Source: Bacillota bacterium
GTDB lineage: Bacteria > Bacillota > Clostridia > Saccharofermentanales > Fastidiosipilaceae
Assembly: GCA_023420115.1 (NCBI GenBank)
Contig: JAEZWR010000048.1
Span: 62,001 to 126,000 of the forward strand
DNA: 64,000 bases
Direction: 5' to 3'
The stretch's first letter is position 1. Each line of letters begins with the position of its first letter. Positions 9,390 to 18,714 of this stretch are shown here, piece by piece. The translations under genes were made by a program, and so were the position numbers. The notes under the pieces are model-generated. The model was given only the letters and a program-made list of their open reading frames with translations, was not told the origin of the DNA and ran no database searches.

Positions 9390-9893
9390 ATGCATAAATA
9401 TAATTCAGATGATTTAGCAAAAAAGATAGTAGAGATCTTAGATTCTCACAAGGCTCAAGATATAGAAATAATTAATATAGAGAAAAAAACTAGCCTCGCG
9501 GATAGATTTGTTATCTGTAGTGGCTCATCGCAAACTCAAGTAAAATCTTTGGCTGACCATGTGCAGTATGAACTTGAAGAAGAAGGGGTTTTGGCAAGAG
9601 CTGCCGAGGGATATGAAAGTTCAAGATGGATTCTGCTTGATTATAATGACGTTATAGTCCATATATTCCATACAGAAGAAAGACAATTTTACTCTCTATC
9701 AAAGTTGTGGAACGCAAGACCAAATGAAGATGAAATATCTTTATCAGAGGAATTTAAGGATGAAGATGATCTTGACAAGGTACTTATGGATATGGAAAAA
9801 GATGGAGATTATCTTGACTCCGATGAATATGATTTTATTGATGAGTATGAAGATTTCGACAATTTTGATGAATATGAAGAAATAGATGAATAA
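9390..9893 (+). CDS. rsfS: Ribosomal silencing factor RsfS with acidic tail
   Basis: RsfS binds ribosomal protein L14 and blocks joining of the 30S and 50S subunits during starvation. The family pattern is visible in residues 1-112: DRFVICSGSSQTQVK, EGYESSRWILLDY and VHIFHTEERQFYSLSKLW. Normal members stop near residue 115. This one continues with about 55 residues made almost only of Asp, Glu, Tyr, Phe and Leu. It follows nadD-yqeK as in many Firmicutes, after a 135-base gap. The function of the tail is unknown; it could repel RNA or regulate binding, but that is inference. Confidence 0.93.
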   Translation: MHKYNSDDLAKKIVEILDSHKAQDIEIINIEKKTSLADRFVICSGSSQTQVKSLADHVQYELEEEGVLARAAEGYESSRWILLDYNDVIVHIFHTEERQFYSLSKLWNARPNEDEISLSEEFKDEDDLDKVLMDMEKDGDYLDSDEYDFIDEYEDFDNFDEYEEIDE

Positions 9894-9973
9894 GTATTCT
9901 AAGATTGTATTTAATAATTAATATGGCATATAACTACCATCATCTAACAATATAATAAAAAATAATATTAAAT

Positions 9974-10006
9974 AAGACCGAGATATATACGTTTCGGTCT
10001 TTTCTA
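9974..10006 (+). terminator. Rho-independent terminator after rsfS
   Basis: AAGACCGA (9974-9981) pairs with TCGGTCTT (9994-10001), followed by a T-rich run. It closes the nadD-rsfS transcript. Confidence 0.75.
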
Positions 10007-10081
10007 TTATCAGAAAAAAAGAAAAATAACGCGATAATCTTTGATTAATTCATTCACTAAAATAACTCTAGGAGGCTAGAA

Positions 10082-10807
10082 ATGAAAAAGTCAAAGACGA
10101 TTTTTGTAGTGGCTACATTTTTACTGATAAGTTTTATATTGATCTTGCGTGCGTGCAGAGCAAAAGATGAAAGTAGTAAATTTATGGAAGCTATTATGAG
10201 TCAGGAAGATATAGATACCTTAGCTGAAATAGATAGCAATAAATCTAGACAAAGGAAGAATGATATATCTGAAACAAGTTTGGTAAGTTCTACGACGAGC
10301 AAGCTAGAAGTGAGCACAGCCACTAGTAGCGAAGGACTTGACACTAGGCCGGTATATATTGTCGGGGCAGTTAATAAGGCTGGTGTATACCAAATAGGCA
10401 GAATGAAGTATTTATATGAATTAGTAGACTTAGCAGGTGGCTTGACTGATGAGGCAGATGAAGAGAGTGTTAATTTAGCAATGGAGATAAAAGCACTCTC
10501 GCGTTATAAGATATATAAGAAAGGTGAAAATACTAAGTTGGATTCAGAAGAAATATTCAATGATAATAATGAAAAATCTGAAGAAAGTATAAGTGAAGAA
10601 GATTCTATAAATAATAGTAAGGTTAATATCAATACAGCTAGTATAAATGAATTGTGTAATATCCCTGGTATCGGTGAAAAAACTGCCTCGGCAATTATAA
10701 GTTATCGTGAATCCAAAGGAGGGAAGATTACTATTGAAGACTTAAAATCTATAAAGGGAATAAAAGATAAAAAATATCAAAAAATCAAAAAATATTTGAC
10801 AGAATAA
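10082..10807 (+). CDS. comEA: ComEA-family DNA-binding competence protein
   Basis: ComEA is a membrane-anchored DNA receptor that pulls transforming DNA through the cell wall. Residues 6-24 are an uncleaved-looking signal anchor, a Ser/Thr-rich linker follows, an SLBB domain starts near residue 91 (PVYIVGAVNKAGVY) and a helix-hairpin-helix DNA-binding domain covers about 180-241 (VNINTASINELCNIPGIGEK). AGGAGG sits six bases before the ATG. The gene stands alone between terminators; comEB and comEC are not in the window. A comF homologue lies at about 45.6 kb. Together these suggest natural DNA uptake, or at least its remnants. Confidence 0.93.
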   Translation: MKKSKTIFVVATFLLISFILILRACRAKDESSKFMEAIMSQEDIDTLAEIDSNKSRQRKNDISETSLVSSTTSKLEVSTATSSEGLDTRPVYIVGAVNKAGVYQIGRMKYLYELVDLAGGLTDEADEESVNLAMEIKALSRYKIYKKGENTKLDSEEIFNDNNEKSEESISEEDSINNSKVNINTASINELCNIPGIGEKTASAIISYRESKGGKITIEDLKSIKGIKDKKYQKIKKYLTE

Positions 10808-10851
10808 AAAAGCACCTCCGTGATTTTTACTTAATACACGAAAGTGCTTTT
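10808..10851. terminator. Shared terminator between comEA and the ABC permease gene
   Basis: AAAAGCAC (10808-10815) pairs with GTGCTTTT (10844-10851), with an inner CGTG/CACG stem. A-run and T-run flank it, so it can serve both convergent transcripts. Confidence 0.75.
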
Positions 10852-10870
10852 GAATAATATTTAAATCAGC

Positions 10871-12271
10871 TTATTCATTTCGTATTGCCTTAAGTGGACT
10901 TAGTTTCATTGCTCTTATTGCTGGAAGTAGGCCGGATAGAGTTCCAATGAAACCAGCAAAAATAATTGAGAGCAGAGCTAAGAGGGGAGGAATATATGAT
11001 ATCCCAGAGCCTCCATTTCCACCGAAGAACATATTACCGCCACCTGTAGTCTGATTGATAATAGTGGAAACGCCATAAGAAACAATGACACCAAGTATAC
11101 CACCAATAAATCCTATGCCGGCAGATTCAAAAATTATCAAATTACGTATCTTGGACAAATCACAACCTAGGACTTTGAAAATACCTATTTCTTTTGTTCT
11201 TTCATATATAGACATCATCATTGTATTGGCGATACCAATAGCGGCTACTAATAATGAAATACCACCTATTGCACCTAAAACTAATTGAATATTGCGCACA
11301 AATTCTTGTGAGCTATTGACGAAGTCTATTTGACTTGAAATTATATATTTATTTTCTTTCTGTAATCTATCATATAGAGTTTTGGTGTCTTCGGGACCAT
11401 CTGTGACAAGCAGAATGTAGCTATACCAGATACCACCACTTGGTTTACCATTGCGATTTGCCTTTTGATTTGGTATTGCGTAACCTTTGTAATACTTATT
11501 CAAAATTTTAATAAGATCGTCCTTGTACATGAAGAAATTATTTGCGTAGGGATCAGAATATATTTGATAGCTACTTTTTTCTTCTTCGGTATACTTTTTT
11601 TGTCCTACAATACCAGTGATTATTCCGGGAATCTTCTTGTTTGAAGAGTTGGTAAGAAGTTCTTGTGTCGCTTGGTTAGTTTGTGACATAAGACTATCGT
11701 TGTAGAAAGAAACGCGAAATAGTTTGGTCGTCAGGTCATCTTTGGCTTCTTCGGACTCTTCAAAAGATTTAAAGCTGTCAGGGGAGAAGAAGTTAGATTT
11801 ACCGGCAAGACCCATGAGCATCTGCACTTTTGAACTGTCACCCTCCTTGGGCATTTCGCCAGTATCAAAGACGAAGTCATAATAATCAAGTGCTTCTTTG
11901 TCCAAGCCTATCAAGCTTCCTCCACCTTGCCATTTACCAATATTTAGCTGAACATTTACCGAATATACAGGGATAGCTAGTTTTACTTCTGGTTCTTTTT
12001 TTAATTTTTCGACAACCTCATCTGTCAAGACATTATCAAAATTCTGCTTGCCGGAGGGGTTCCAACTTGATTCTGATTGTATCTTTACCTCTCGGAGTGA
12101 CTTCTTATCACTGAAATTACTTAATGTACTGCGTTGTAAACCATAACCTAAACTGAGCATCGATACAATGGAAGCGGTTCCAATTATGACACCCATAATA
12201 GTCATTATGGTTCTAAACTTTCTTCTGAATAGATTACTCAGAGCAAGTGCGACTAAATCACTAAATCTCAT
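10871..12271 (-). CDS. MacB-type ABC transporter permease
   Basis: The 466-residue product has the MacB/FtsX layout: a first membrane helix near residues 18-40, a large extracytoplasmic domain, then three helices in the C-terminal FtsX domain (about residues 325-455). These proteins usually act by mechanotransmission on outer-face substrates rather than by simple export. ATG 12271 is chosen because family members start with this MRFSDL-like segment; an upstream TTG at 12340 would lie deep in the preceding gene. The start overlaps the stop of the secreted partner by 11 bases, so translation is coupled. The ATPase gene lies further upstream in the same operon. The substrate is unknown. Confidence 0.88.
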   Translation of the reverse strand: MRFSDLVALALSNLFRRKFRTIMTIMGVIIGTASIVSMLSLGYGLQRSTLSNFSDKKSLREVKIQSESSWNPSGKQNFDNVLTDEVVEKLKKEPEVKLAIPVYSVNVQLNIGKWQGGGSLIGLDKEALDYYDFVFDTGEMPKEGDSSKVQMLMGLAGKSNFFSPDSFKSFEESEEAKDDLTTKLFRVSFYNDSLMSQTNQATQELLTNSSNKKIPGIITGIVGQKKYTEEEKSSYQIYSDPYANNFFMYKDDLIKILNKYYKGYAIPNQKANRNGKPSGGIWYSYILLVTDGPEDTKTLYDRLQKENKYIISSQIDFVNSSQEFVRNIQLVLGAIGGISLLVAAIGIANTMMMSIYERTKEIGIFKVLGCDLSKIRNLIIFESAGIGFIGGILGVIVSYGVSTIINQTTGGGNMFFGGNGGSGISYIPPLLALLSIIFAGFIGTLSGLLPAIRAMKLSPLKAIRNE

Positions 12272-14093
12272 TATCGAATAAGTCCTTCCTGCGTCTATGA
12301 CGTTTAACCGCCAAGCTAACAACGCCTGCAATCGCTGCAATGCCCAAAATAGGAAGTGTCACTTTCATCCATATTGGTAAGTTCATAAATGTTGCTCTAA
12401 ATCCCTGATCTGGATTATGAGCATCTAAATTATCTTCTGAAAATTCAGGATCCGAACCATTGAATTGATCTTTGCCTGAACCAGTAATCCCATCTTCACC
12501 GAATTCATTGCCAAAGTCACTACTATTATCAATAACATTCTTTAGCTCTATGACCTGCTTGACTGTAGTCAATTCTCCGAACTCATCTTCAAAGACTAGG
12601 TCAAAATATACTTCTTCATCTGGCTCAGGTGCTCTTAATAGGGGGAGATATAGATCTAATTCACTTTGTTTGCCTGCTTCGATATTGCCAACAAATTCTT
12701 CGTATTTGCCAAAGGGTCCATTTTCTGGGAAACGTATTGCTGAGTTATAAAGTGTTATCTTGCCCTTGTTTAGAATATTAAATCTAACATTGGATTCATT
12801 TCCAACGGTGTTTTCTTCAGAAACAGTTAGCTTGCTAATTTCTGTCCTAGCTGTTTGATATACAGGAACAGCTATAGTTTCATTTGCCTTGAGTTCGGTA
12901 TGATCCTTGTCCTCAAATTCAAGTGAAATTGATATTGGATAAGGTTTTTGTTCCAAGGTTGCTAGTGGAAGCAAGCTTATTTCTGCACTTACCTTCGCTT
13001 CGGGATCTACTTTGTCAATAAAAATTGTTGATGAGCCACTCTTGGGGAGGAAGGAACTCTCATCACTTGATAAAGTCATTTTAATATTCTGTAGAAGAGT
13101 CTCTTTTGAGGTGTTCTGGAAATTGAGTTTGAGTGTAAATTCTTGACCAGCCTGGACTTTTTCTGCACGTGTTTCAAAGCTGAGCAATATGAGTCTTGGG
13201 GTATTTGTTTTTACCTCCATAGGGGCTCCACCACCGCCGCCAAAGTCAGCTCCATTATCAACGCTAGGAGTTTCAACGGGAACTTCAGTTACTTCGTGCT
13301 TGATATAAAATTTGCGATCTTTAATTTCATTTTTGATTCCGCTCTTTTTATTGAAATAGGTGATATTAAATCTTAATGGTAAATAACCAGCCTTTACACC
13401 TTCTCTAACTTTTAGGCCTTTGATTACCACTTGTCCATAAGGAAGTTCTTCCCCTTCCTCATTTTTATATTTTTCTTTTGGTTTTACCTGAGAAATTGGT
13501 TTGAGCTCTTTTAATTCAACTGAATAGTCATTCGATTCAATTTCAAAAGGCCAAATATCCGTACTACTGTCTAAGATTGGTGTAATGACAACATTTTCTG
13601 CGACATCTCGACCATAATTTTGCAATGTCAAGATAAGATCAGATGCTTCTTGATCTTTATATACTTGAATTTTATTTTTTTCATATCTAATTCTAATATC
13701 ACCAATTAAAAGTGATTGGTCTTTGGGAAGATCTGGCTCAATGCCTGGAACGGTACTGCTACTATCTGGAGCACTCGGTGAAGTGGATGGATTTGGGCCG
13801 TTGCTTCCATCTGTGGATGGTTGATTATTAGATGTATTATCATCAGAAGAAGGGGGTGGATTTTCAGAAGCATTTTCGTCATTTTTGTCCATGTCCTCAG
13901 CTACGATTAAATCATCCGGTGTTTCTTCTGCGGGAGAATTATCTTCAATAATAGGTGCCGGATCTTCTGGCTGACCTTCGTCTGCACGAAGTGAGTTTGG
14001 ATAATATAAACTACTTATCATCAGACCAAGGACGAGACTTGAATTGACTATAGCTACTAATCTGTCCTGAAAATGTTTGTGTCTTTTCATCAT
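12261..14093 (-). CDS. Secreted, membrane-anchored accessory protein of the ABC transporter
   Basis: The 610-residue protein has an N-terminal signal sequence (about residues 12-37), a Pro/Ser/Asn/Asp-rich linker (about 38-120), then several beta-rich segments that resemble CARDB-like or S-layer-associated domains. It ends with one membrane helix (about 575-597) and a basic cytoplasmic tail, so most of it lies outside the cell. ATG 14093 is preferred: the upstream GTG at 14108 overlaps the AAAGG ribosome site that serves this ATG at seven bases' distance. It lies between the ATPase and permease genes, so it probably works with them, perhaps in binding a substrate. The exact family is not certain. 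Confidence 0.75.
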   Translation of the reverse strand: MMKRHKHFQDRLVAIVNSSLVLGLMISSLYYPNSLRADEGQPEDPAPIIEDNSPAEETPDDLIVAEDMDKNDENASENPPPSSDDNTSNNQPSTDGSNGPNPSTSPSAPDSSSTVPGIEPDLPKDQSLLIGDIRIRYEKNKIQVYKDQEASDLILTLQNYGRDVAENVVITPILDSSTDIWPFEIESNDYSVELKELKPISQVKPKEKYKNEEGEELPYGQVVIKGLKVREGVKAGYLPLRFNITYFNKKSGIKNEIKDRKFYIKHEVTEVPVETPSVDNGADFGGGGGAPMEVKTNTPRLILLSFETRAEKVQAGQEFTLKLNFQNTSKETLLQNIKMTLSSDESSFLPKSGSSTIFIDKVDPEAKVSAEISLLPLATLEQKPYPISISLEFEDKDHTELKANETIAVPVYQTARTEISKLTVSEENTVGNESNVRFNILNKGKITLYNSAIRFPENGPFGKYEEFVGNIEAGKQSELDLYLPLLRAPEPDEEVYFDLVFEDEFGELTTVKQVIELKNVIDNSSDFGNEFGEDGITGSGKDQFNGSDPEFSEDNLDAHNPDQGFRATFMNLPIWMKVTLPILGIAAIAGVVSLAVKRHRRRKDLFDNEI

Positions 14094-14187
14094 TCTATTA
14101 CCTTTCACAGACTTTATTTATATTTATGACTTAAATTATTTCTTTAATAATTATTTAAAGATAGCAGTGGTTATATATGCGTGATGA

Positions 14188-15210
14188 TTACTTTTTGCTG
14201 CTACTTTTCTTTGTAATATTTTCAGTATTGGACGAAGTCTTAGCTGAACTTTTTGTTGAACTTTTATTATCAGAAGTATCTTCGTTCTTATTTTCTAATT
14301 CGTGAAGCTCCTCTGAGAATTCAATATTTCTCTTCTTCCTTGAAGTCTCAATTTCTTCTTCATTCATCGGAACTTGATCCTCAGCCCTAGCACCTTTTAG
14401 TTCAGATAAGCCTAAGTTATCAATTCTTTCATCAAGTTTCTGGCGCCTGAGTGGTGGAGCTAGAGAGGGATCTTTACCTCCTAATACTCTGGTAATTTTT
14501 CCGTCTACTATGATAAAAATTTTATCTGCATATTGAGCAAGATCTAGGTCGTGAGTGACCATGACAATTGTCTGCTTCTGCTCTCTTGCAATATTTTTAA
14601 TAAGTGTGAGAATCTCACGTGAGGTTGCAGAGTCTAAATTACCTGTTGGCTCATCAGCGAATATAATTGCAGGTTTAGCTACAAGTGCTCTTGCGACACC
14701 GATACGTTGTTGCTGTCCACCTGACATCTCAGATGGTTTGTGCTTGGCGTGGGAACTAAGGCCAACAAGTTTGAGTAATTCTTTTGCCTGTTTAAGGCGT
14801 CTATATTTAGCTTGACCTTGGAAGGTGAGAGGAAGAGCAATATTTTCCAGACAGTTCATTGTTGGGATCAGATTGAAAGACTGAAAAATGAAGCCGACCT
14901 TTCTGCGTCTGAAACGAACAAGATTTTTTTCGTTTAGTTTACTAATTTCTTCACCATCAATTATGATAGTACCTTTACTAGGTGGTTCCAGCCCGGCAAG
15001 CATATTGAGCAAAGTTGATTTACCTGAGCCAGAGGGACCAGTGATCGCACAAAATTCACCTTTTTTGATATCGATATCAACATCATTTAGTGCACGTAAT
15101 TTTTGCTTGCCAATAATATAAACTTTGGACAAATTCCGCACAGAGATTATGACATCATCATTAAGTGCCTTTGCTGGTTTATTCTTCTTTCTAAAAATGG
15201 AAAGAAACAT
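14188..15210 (-). CDS. MacB/LolD-type ABC transporter ATP-binding protein
   Basis: It provides ATP hydrolysis for the neighbouring permease. Walker A GPSGSGKS is at residues 58-65, the Q-loop at about 110, the signature SGGQQQ near 163-168, Walker B IIFADE at 182-187 and the switch histidine in MVTHD near 217. The first 240 residues are a normal LolD-like ATPase. Residues about 245-340 are an extra charged tail rich in Ser, Lys, Thr and Glu. AAGGA precedes the ATG by six bases. This is the first gene of the three-gene minus-strand operon. Confidence 0.93.
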   Translation of the reverse strand: MFLSIFRKKNKPAKALNDDVIISVRNLSKVYIIGKQKLRALNDVDIDIKKGEFCAITGPSGSGKSTLLNMLAGLEPPSKGTIIIDGEEISKLNEKNLVRFRRRKVGFIFQSFNLIPTMNCLENIALPLTFQGQAKYRRLKQAKELLKLVGLSSHAKHKPSEMSGGQQQRIGVARALVAKPAIIFADEPTGNLDSATSREILTLIKNIAREQKQTIVMVTHDLDLAQYADKIFIIVDGKITRVLGGKDPSLAPPLRRQKLDERIDNLGLSELKGARAEDQVPMNEEEIETSRKKRNIEFSEELHELENKNEDTSDNKSSTKSSAKTSSNTENITKKSSSKK

Positions 15211-15768
15211 GCATATTCCTTTCTGTAAATAGGTAAGTCTGAGTTAACTACTTAATAAAATTTGATAAATAAATACATAATAGAAGTTGATTATAGATAA
15301 TTTAATTTGCGGGTGTGTTACTGCTCCTTTACAAATAATATGGGCGAAGTAACACAATAGAAATAAAATAAAATGGTTTTTTACCATCTAGAAATAAATG
15401 TTAACTGGAGTTTTTTGCTGACTAGGCACTAGTTTTTGATATATTAAATTATTGTCTATATTTAGGGTGAGTATTGTTAGAGATACAATATATAGATAAA
15501 GTGTATGTTAATAATATAAAAAAGCTACGTAAGCCAAATATTCATTTGGGAAGATAGCAGAGCGAATTTGTTTTGCGGTTGTAATAATTGCGTAACAAAA
15601 ATCTAGTAAAATATATAAAAGGTGAAAAAATTTACATTTTAGATGTTAGATAATAAGAAATTAGTTCAATTCTTTTTTTATTCTACTCTAAAAATATACA
15701 TTGAAATATTAATTAGTATTCTAAATATGTGCTGCTTGATTTTTTAAGATATTAGTTGCGAGGATTGT
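15211..15768. other. 558-base divergent intergenic region between the ABC operon and thyA
   Basis: No open frame of useful length or RNA family is recognised here. It is very A+T rich. The only clear structure is the inverted repeat at 15314-15356, listed separately. It must hold promoters for both the ABC operon and thyA, but I could not fix either one. Confidence 0.6.
15314..15356. promoter_or_regulatory. Inverted repeat in the leader of the ABC operon
   Basis: TGTGTTACT (15314-15322) is matched by AGTAACACA (15348-15356), with further pairing GCTC/GGGC just inside. No T-run follows on either strand, so it is not a standard terminator. It lies about 105 bases before the ABC ATPase start and could be an operator or a leader RNA hairpin. 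Confidence 0.4.
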
Positions 15769-16599
15769 ATGTCAAAGGCTGATTTAGTATTTATTGATAA
15801 TTGTAAGAGAATTTTAAATGAGGGCTATCTTGAGACTTCTGATGACGTAAGAGCGAGGTGGGATGACGGAGAGCCAGCTAGAACTAAACGCGTATTTGGC
15901 ATCTGTAATCGTTATGACTTATCCGAAGAGTTTCCGATACTTACGCTCAGGAGAACTGCTTTTAAAAATGCTGTAGATGAAATTCTTTGGATTTGGCAGA
16001 AAAAATCAAACAATGTGAATGAACTTTCTAGCCATATTTGGGATAGTTGGGCTGACCAAGAAGGAAGTATTGGCAAGGCGTACGGGTACCAATTGGCTCA
16101 AAAGAGTGTATATAAGGAAGGTTTATTTGATCAAGTAGATAGAGTTCGATACGATTTGAAACATAATCCTAGTTCAAGACGAATTCTTACTAATATATAT
16201 AATCATCATGACTTAAATGAGATGCATTTATATCCTTGTGCATGGTCAGTAACCTTCAATGTGATAGATGGGAAGCTAAATGCTATTCTCAATCAACGTT
16301 CTCAGGATATGTTAGTAGCTAATAATTGGAATGTTGTTCAGTATGCGATACTGGTGCATATGTTAGCAAATGAAGCTGGACTTAAACCTGGGGAATTGAT
16401 TCATATTATTTCTGACGCACATATATATGATAGACATATTAGTATTGTTCAGGACTTGATTGAAAGGGATGTATATCCCGCACCAAAGTTAATAATAAAT
16501 AATGATGTCAAAGACTTTTATCAATTTAAAGTTGATGATTTTAAATTAGAAAACTATCAGCATTCGGGTATCATTAGAGATATACCCGTTGCCATTTAA
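15769..16599 (+). CDS. thyA: Thymidylate synthase
   Basis: ThyA methylates dUMP to dTMP with methylene-tetrahydrofolate and leaves dihydrofolate. The catalytic cysteine is Cys157 in HLYPCAW. Other family blocks are visible: GSIGKAYGYQL near residue 100, NQRSQDMLVANNWNVVQY near 185-202 and HIYDRH near 225. The length of 276 aa fits. GAGGA lies just before the ATG. The DHFR gene follows 69 bases later and recycles the dihydrofolate made here, so the pair is a functional operon. Confidence 0.95.
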   Translation: MSKADLVFIDNCKRILNEGYLETSDDVRARWDDGEPARTKRVFGICNRYDLSEEFPILTLRRTAFKNAVDEILWIWQKKSNNVNELSSHIWDSWADQEGSIGKAYGYQLAQKSVYKEGLFDQVDRVRYDLKHNPSSRRILTNIYNHHDLNEMHLYPCAWSVTFNVIDGKLNAILNQRSQDMLVANNWNVVQYAILVHMLANEAGLKPGELIHIISDAHIYDRHISIVQDLIERDVYPAPKLIINNDVKDFYQFKVDDFKLENYQHSGIIRDIPVAI

Positions 16600-16668
16600 A
16601 ATTAAGCTATCAAAAGAGAATATATACAAATAATACAAGTCCAATAGAAATTATAGAGAGGGAAGCTT

Positions 16669-17304
16669 ATGATATTGTCAATGATAGCCGCAGTTGATCA
16701 GAATCGTGCTATAGGTGCTGGTGGAGAGTTATTATATTCACAACGAGAAGATCTTAAGCGTTTCAAGACTTTGACCAAGGGACGAGCTGTAATCCTTGGA
16801 AGAAAAACGTATCAATCACTTCCAGGCTCTAAACCGTTGGCAGAGCGTAAGCACTATATTCTTAGCCAAAAAGGCTTCGTTATCAATAACGAATATAGTG
16901 AGTCATGTATTGTTTGTGATAATCTTAAATCGTTAATGGACAAATTGAGAACTGATATTGAATTGAAATATCTCAACTCAGATGAGTCGAAATTAGACTT
17001 AGTTCAAGATTCTCATACAATAGACTTGGATAAAATTAAAGACATAAATTATATTCCAAATGTTGATGCCTATGTTATCGGTGGTGACAGTGTTTATAGT
17101 CAATTTATTGATAAAAGTGACATCTTGGAAATAACAGAAATTTTGACTGCGGCAAAGAACGCAGATAGTTATTTCCCATATATTGATGAGAATTGCTTTT
17201 CTTTAATTGCTGAGTCTGAAGTTTTTACTGGAATTGCATATAATTTTTTAACTAAGAAGAGCGAGACGATTTCCTTTAAATATAAAAGATATATTAGAAA
17301 ATAG
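16669..17304 (+). CDS. folA: Dihydrofolate reductase
   Basis: It reduces dihydrofolate to tetrahydrofolate with NADPH, next to thyA which produces the substrate. The N-terminal pattern MIAAVDQNRAIG, the acidic active-site residue in EDLKRF, VILGRKTYQSLPG and YVIGGDSVYSQF identify the family. It is 211 aa against the usual 160, with an extra 30 or so residues at about 98-125 before the YVIGG strand. The usual Pro-Trp of the substrate loop (E. coli residues 21-22) reads Leu-Tyr here. GAGAGGGA precedes the ATG. Confidence 0.93.
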   Translation: MILSMIAAVDQNRAIGAGGELLYSQREDLKRFKTLTKGRAVILGRKTYQSLPGSKPLAERKHYILSQKGFVINNEYSESCIVCDNLKSLMDKLRTDIELKYLNSDESKLDLVQDSHTIDLDKIKDINYIPNVDAYVIGGDSVYSQFIDKSDILEITEILTAAKNADSYFPYIDENCFSLIAESEVFTGIAYNFLTKKSETISFKYKRYIRK

Positions 17305-17379
17305 GGAGCTTGCCTAAAAAAAGAGACGCTGTGTTATAGATCTGCGACTCGTGAGGTAGCTTATTTGCCGAATTAGAGT

Positions 17380-18396
17380 TTATTTACTTATTTTTTTATT
17401 TTCGCCAAGTTGTTTCTGTTTTTGATATTTCAGTTTATATTTTTCGTAAGATAAGAGCTGTCTTTTTTTAATTTTTGGGATAGCCTTTATTATTTTAACT
17501 CGTCCTTTTCTTATTGAATGTCGTATGGCCTCGGTGTGAATAAAAGCACCAATAAGAACCATAGTGCATGAAAAATATATCCATAATAATAGGATAATAA
17601 TACCTGCTACTGAACCATACAAGAAACTGAAGCTACTCCTGCCAATAACATAGATACTGAAGAAAAATGGAAAAATGATCCATGATAATGTTGTAAATAG
17701 GGCGCCTATAACAGCATCTATTAATCTTCCTCTTCTTCCGGATATAAAGTAGTAGAGAAAAGTGAATAAAGTTAATATGACAATAAAAGTAGTTCCATAT
17801 CTTCCACTTATTCTGGGGAGAAGAGAATTTTGGGTTTGGGGCAGAAGGGTATTCAGCCATTCAAATACTCTGTCAGCTATGACAGAGATAAATAGAAAAA
17901 TAACAAGGACAAAAGCAAACATAAAAATTGCAAGAGAACTTATTAGCTGTCTTATATAGGCATTTTTCAAATGTGGGCGCTGATATATTCGATTAAGTGA
18001 ATTAAGCAAAGCTCCAATACCTTTGCCTGCTGTCCAGAGTAGGGTGATCAAGGAGATGGATAATACAGAATAAGATCTACTTCCACTAATAATATCGTCG
18101 AGTATACTCTTGATTACATTGTAGACCTCATCAGGAATGAAGCCCTGAAAAGCCAACTTGGACATATATTCTTGTAACTCTCCCTGACTAAGGATTGAGT
18201 AGATAGATACAAGGAATATCAAAATTGGAAAAATGGAAAGAAGAAGATAATAACTCGCTGCAGCAGAAGCCTCTGCAACATAAATGCTAGAAAATCTAGT
18301 ATAGACACGTTTCAGTGAGGATATTCGACTGTCGGACTTATAGATTTTAATTGTCCTATTAATAAATGAATTAAATTTTCCTAGTATTTTCTTCAT
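17380..18396 (-). CDS. YihY/BrkB family inner membrane protein
   Basis: This 338-residue protein has about six membrane segments and the family pattern: EASAAASYYLLLSIFPILIF near residues 40-60 and the TLLWTAGKGIGALLNSLN block near 120-137. Basic N- and C-terminal tails lie in the cytoplasm. The family was once called ribonuclease BN by mistake; its real function is unsettled, with proposals of transport or envelope roles. GGAG sits upstream of the ATG. It faces thyA-folA tail to tail. Confidence 0.9.
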   Translation of the reverse strand: MKKILGKFNSFINRTIKIYKSDSRISSLKRVYTRFSSIYVAEASAAASYYLLLSIFPILIFLVSIYSILSQGELQEYMSKLAFQGFIPDEVYNVIKSILDDIISGSRSYSVLSISLITLLWTAGKGIGALLNSLNRIYQRPHLKNAYIRQLISSLAIFMFAFVLVIFLFISVIADRVFEWLNTLLPQTQNSLLPRISGRYGTTFIVILTLFTFLYYFISGRRGRLIDAVIGALFTTLSWIIFPFFFSIYVIGRSSFSFLYGSVAGIIILLLWIYFSCTMVLIGAFIHTEAIRHSIRKGRVKIIKAIPKIKKRQLLSYEKYKLKYQKQKQLGENKKISK

Positions 18397-18689
18397 TCAT
18401 CTCTCCATAAGGAAAAGAGCTTGTCCCTAATGTTCTGTCTTTCTATAGTATCGATAAATTATCGCAAGCTTGTCTGTTATCTATATATTAATCGTAATTT
18501 GAGAAATTGATATATTAATTCTATGTTTTTTACTTGTAATTGACAAATATTTATGTGTATAGGTTTAGTGTAAATAGAATTGAAGGTTTTTTTATGTCAA
18601 AATTTAGCGTGTTTGGGGAAATTTAAAGTTGAAATCTATGGTGAATATACCTTATTGGAAATATTTATTGACATAGTTTATTGTGATGT
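18397..18689. other. Intergenic region before tRNA-Pro
   Basis: A+T-rich stretch with no convincing gene. A second TTGACA occurs at 18540-18545 but lacks a well-spaced -10 box. It should also hold the yihY promoter on the minus strand, which I could not place. Confidence 0.5.
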
Positions 18690-18695
18690 TAAAAT
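18668..18695 (+). promoter_or_regulatory. Promoter of tRNA-Pro
   Basis: TTGACA (18668-18673), 16-base spacer, TAAAAT (18690-18695). The tRNA starts 20 bases further on. The tRNA-Arg gene at 52.9 kb has the same arrangement. Confidence 0.75.
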
Positions 18696-18714
18696 TTTAG
18701 TGCTTGTACTTTTT

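Noticed and set aside
12272..12340. TTG start at 12340 for the ABC permease
   Set aside because: It would overlap 80 bases of the neighbouring gene, lacks a ribosome site and adds residues not typical of the family.
14094..14108. GTG start for the ABC accessory protein
   Set aside because: The GTG overlaps the AAAGG ribosome site that fits the ATG at 14093.
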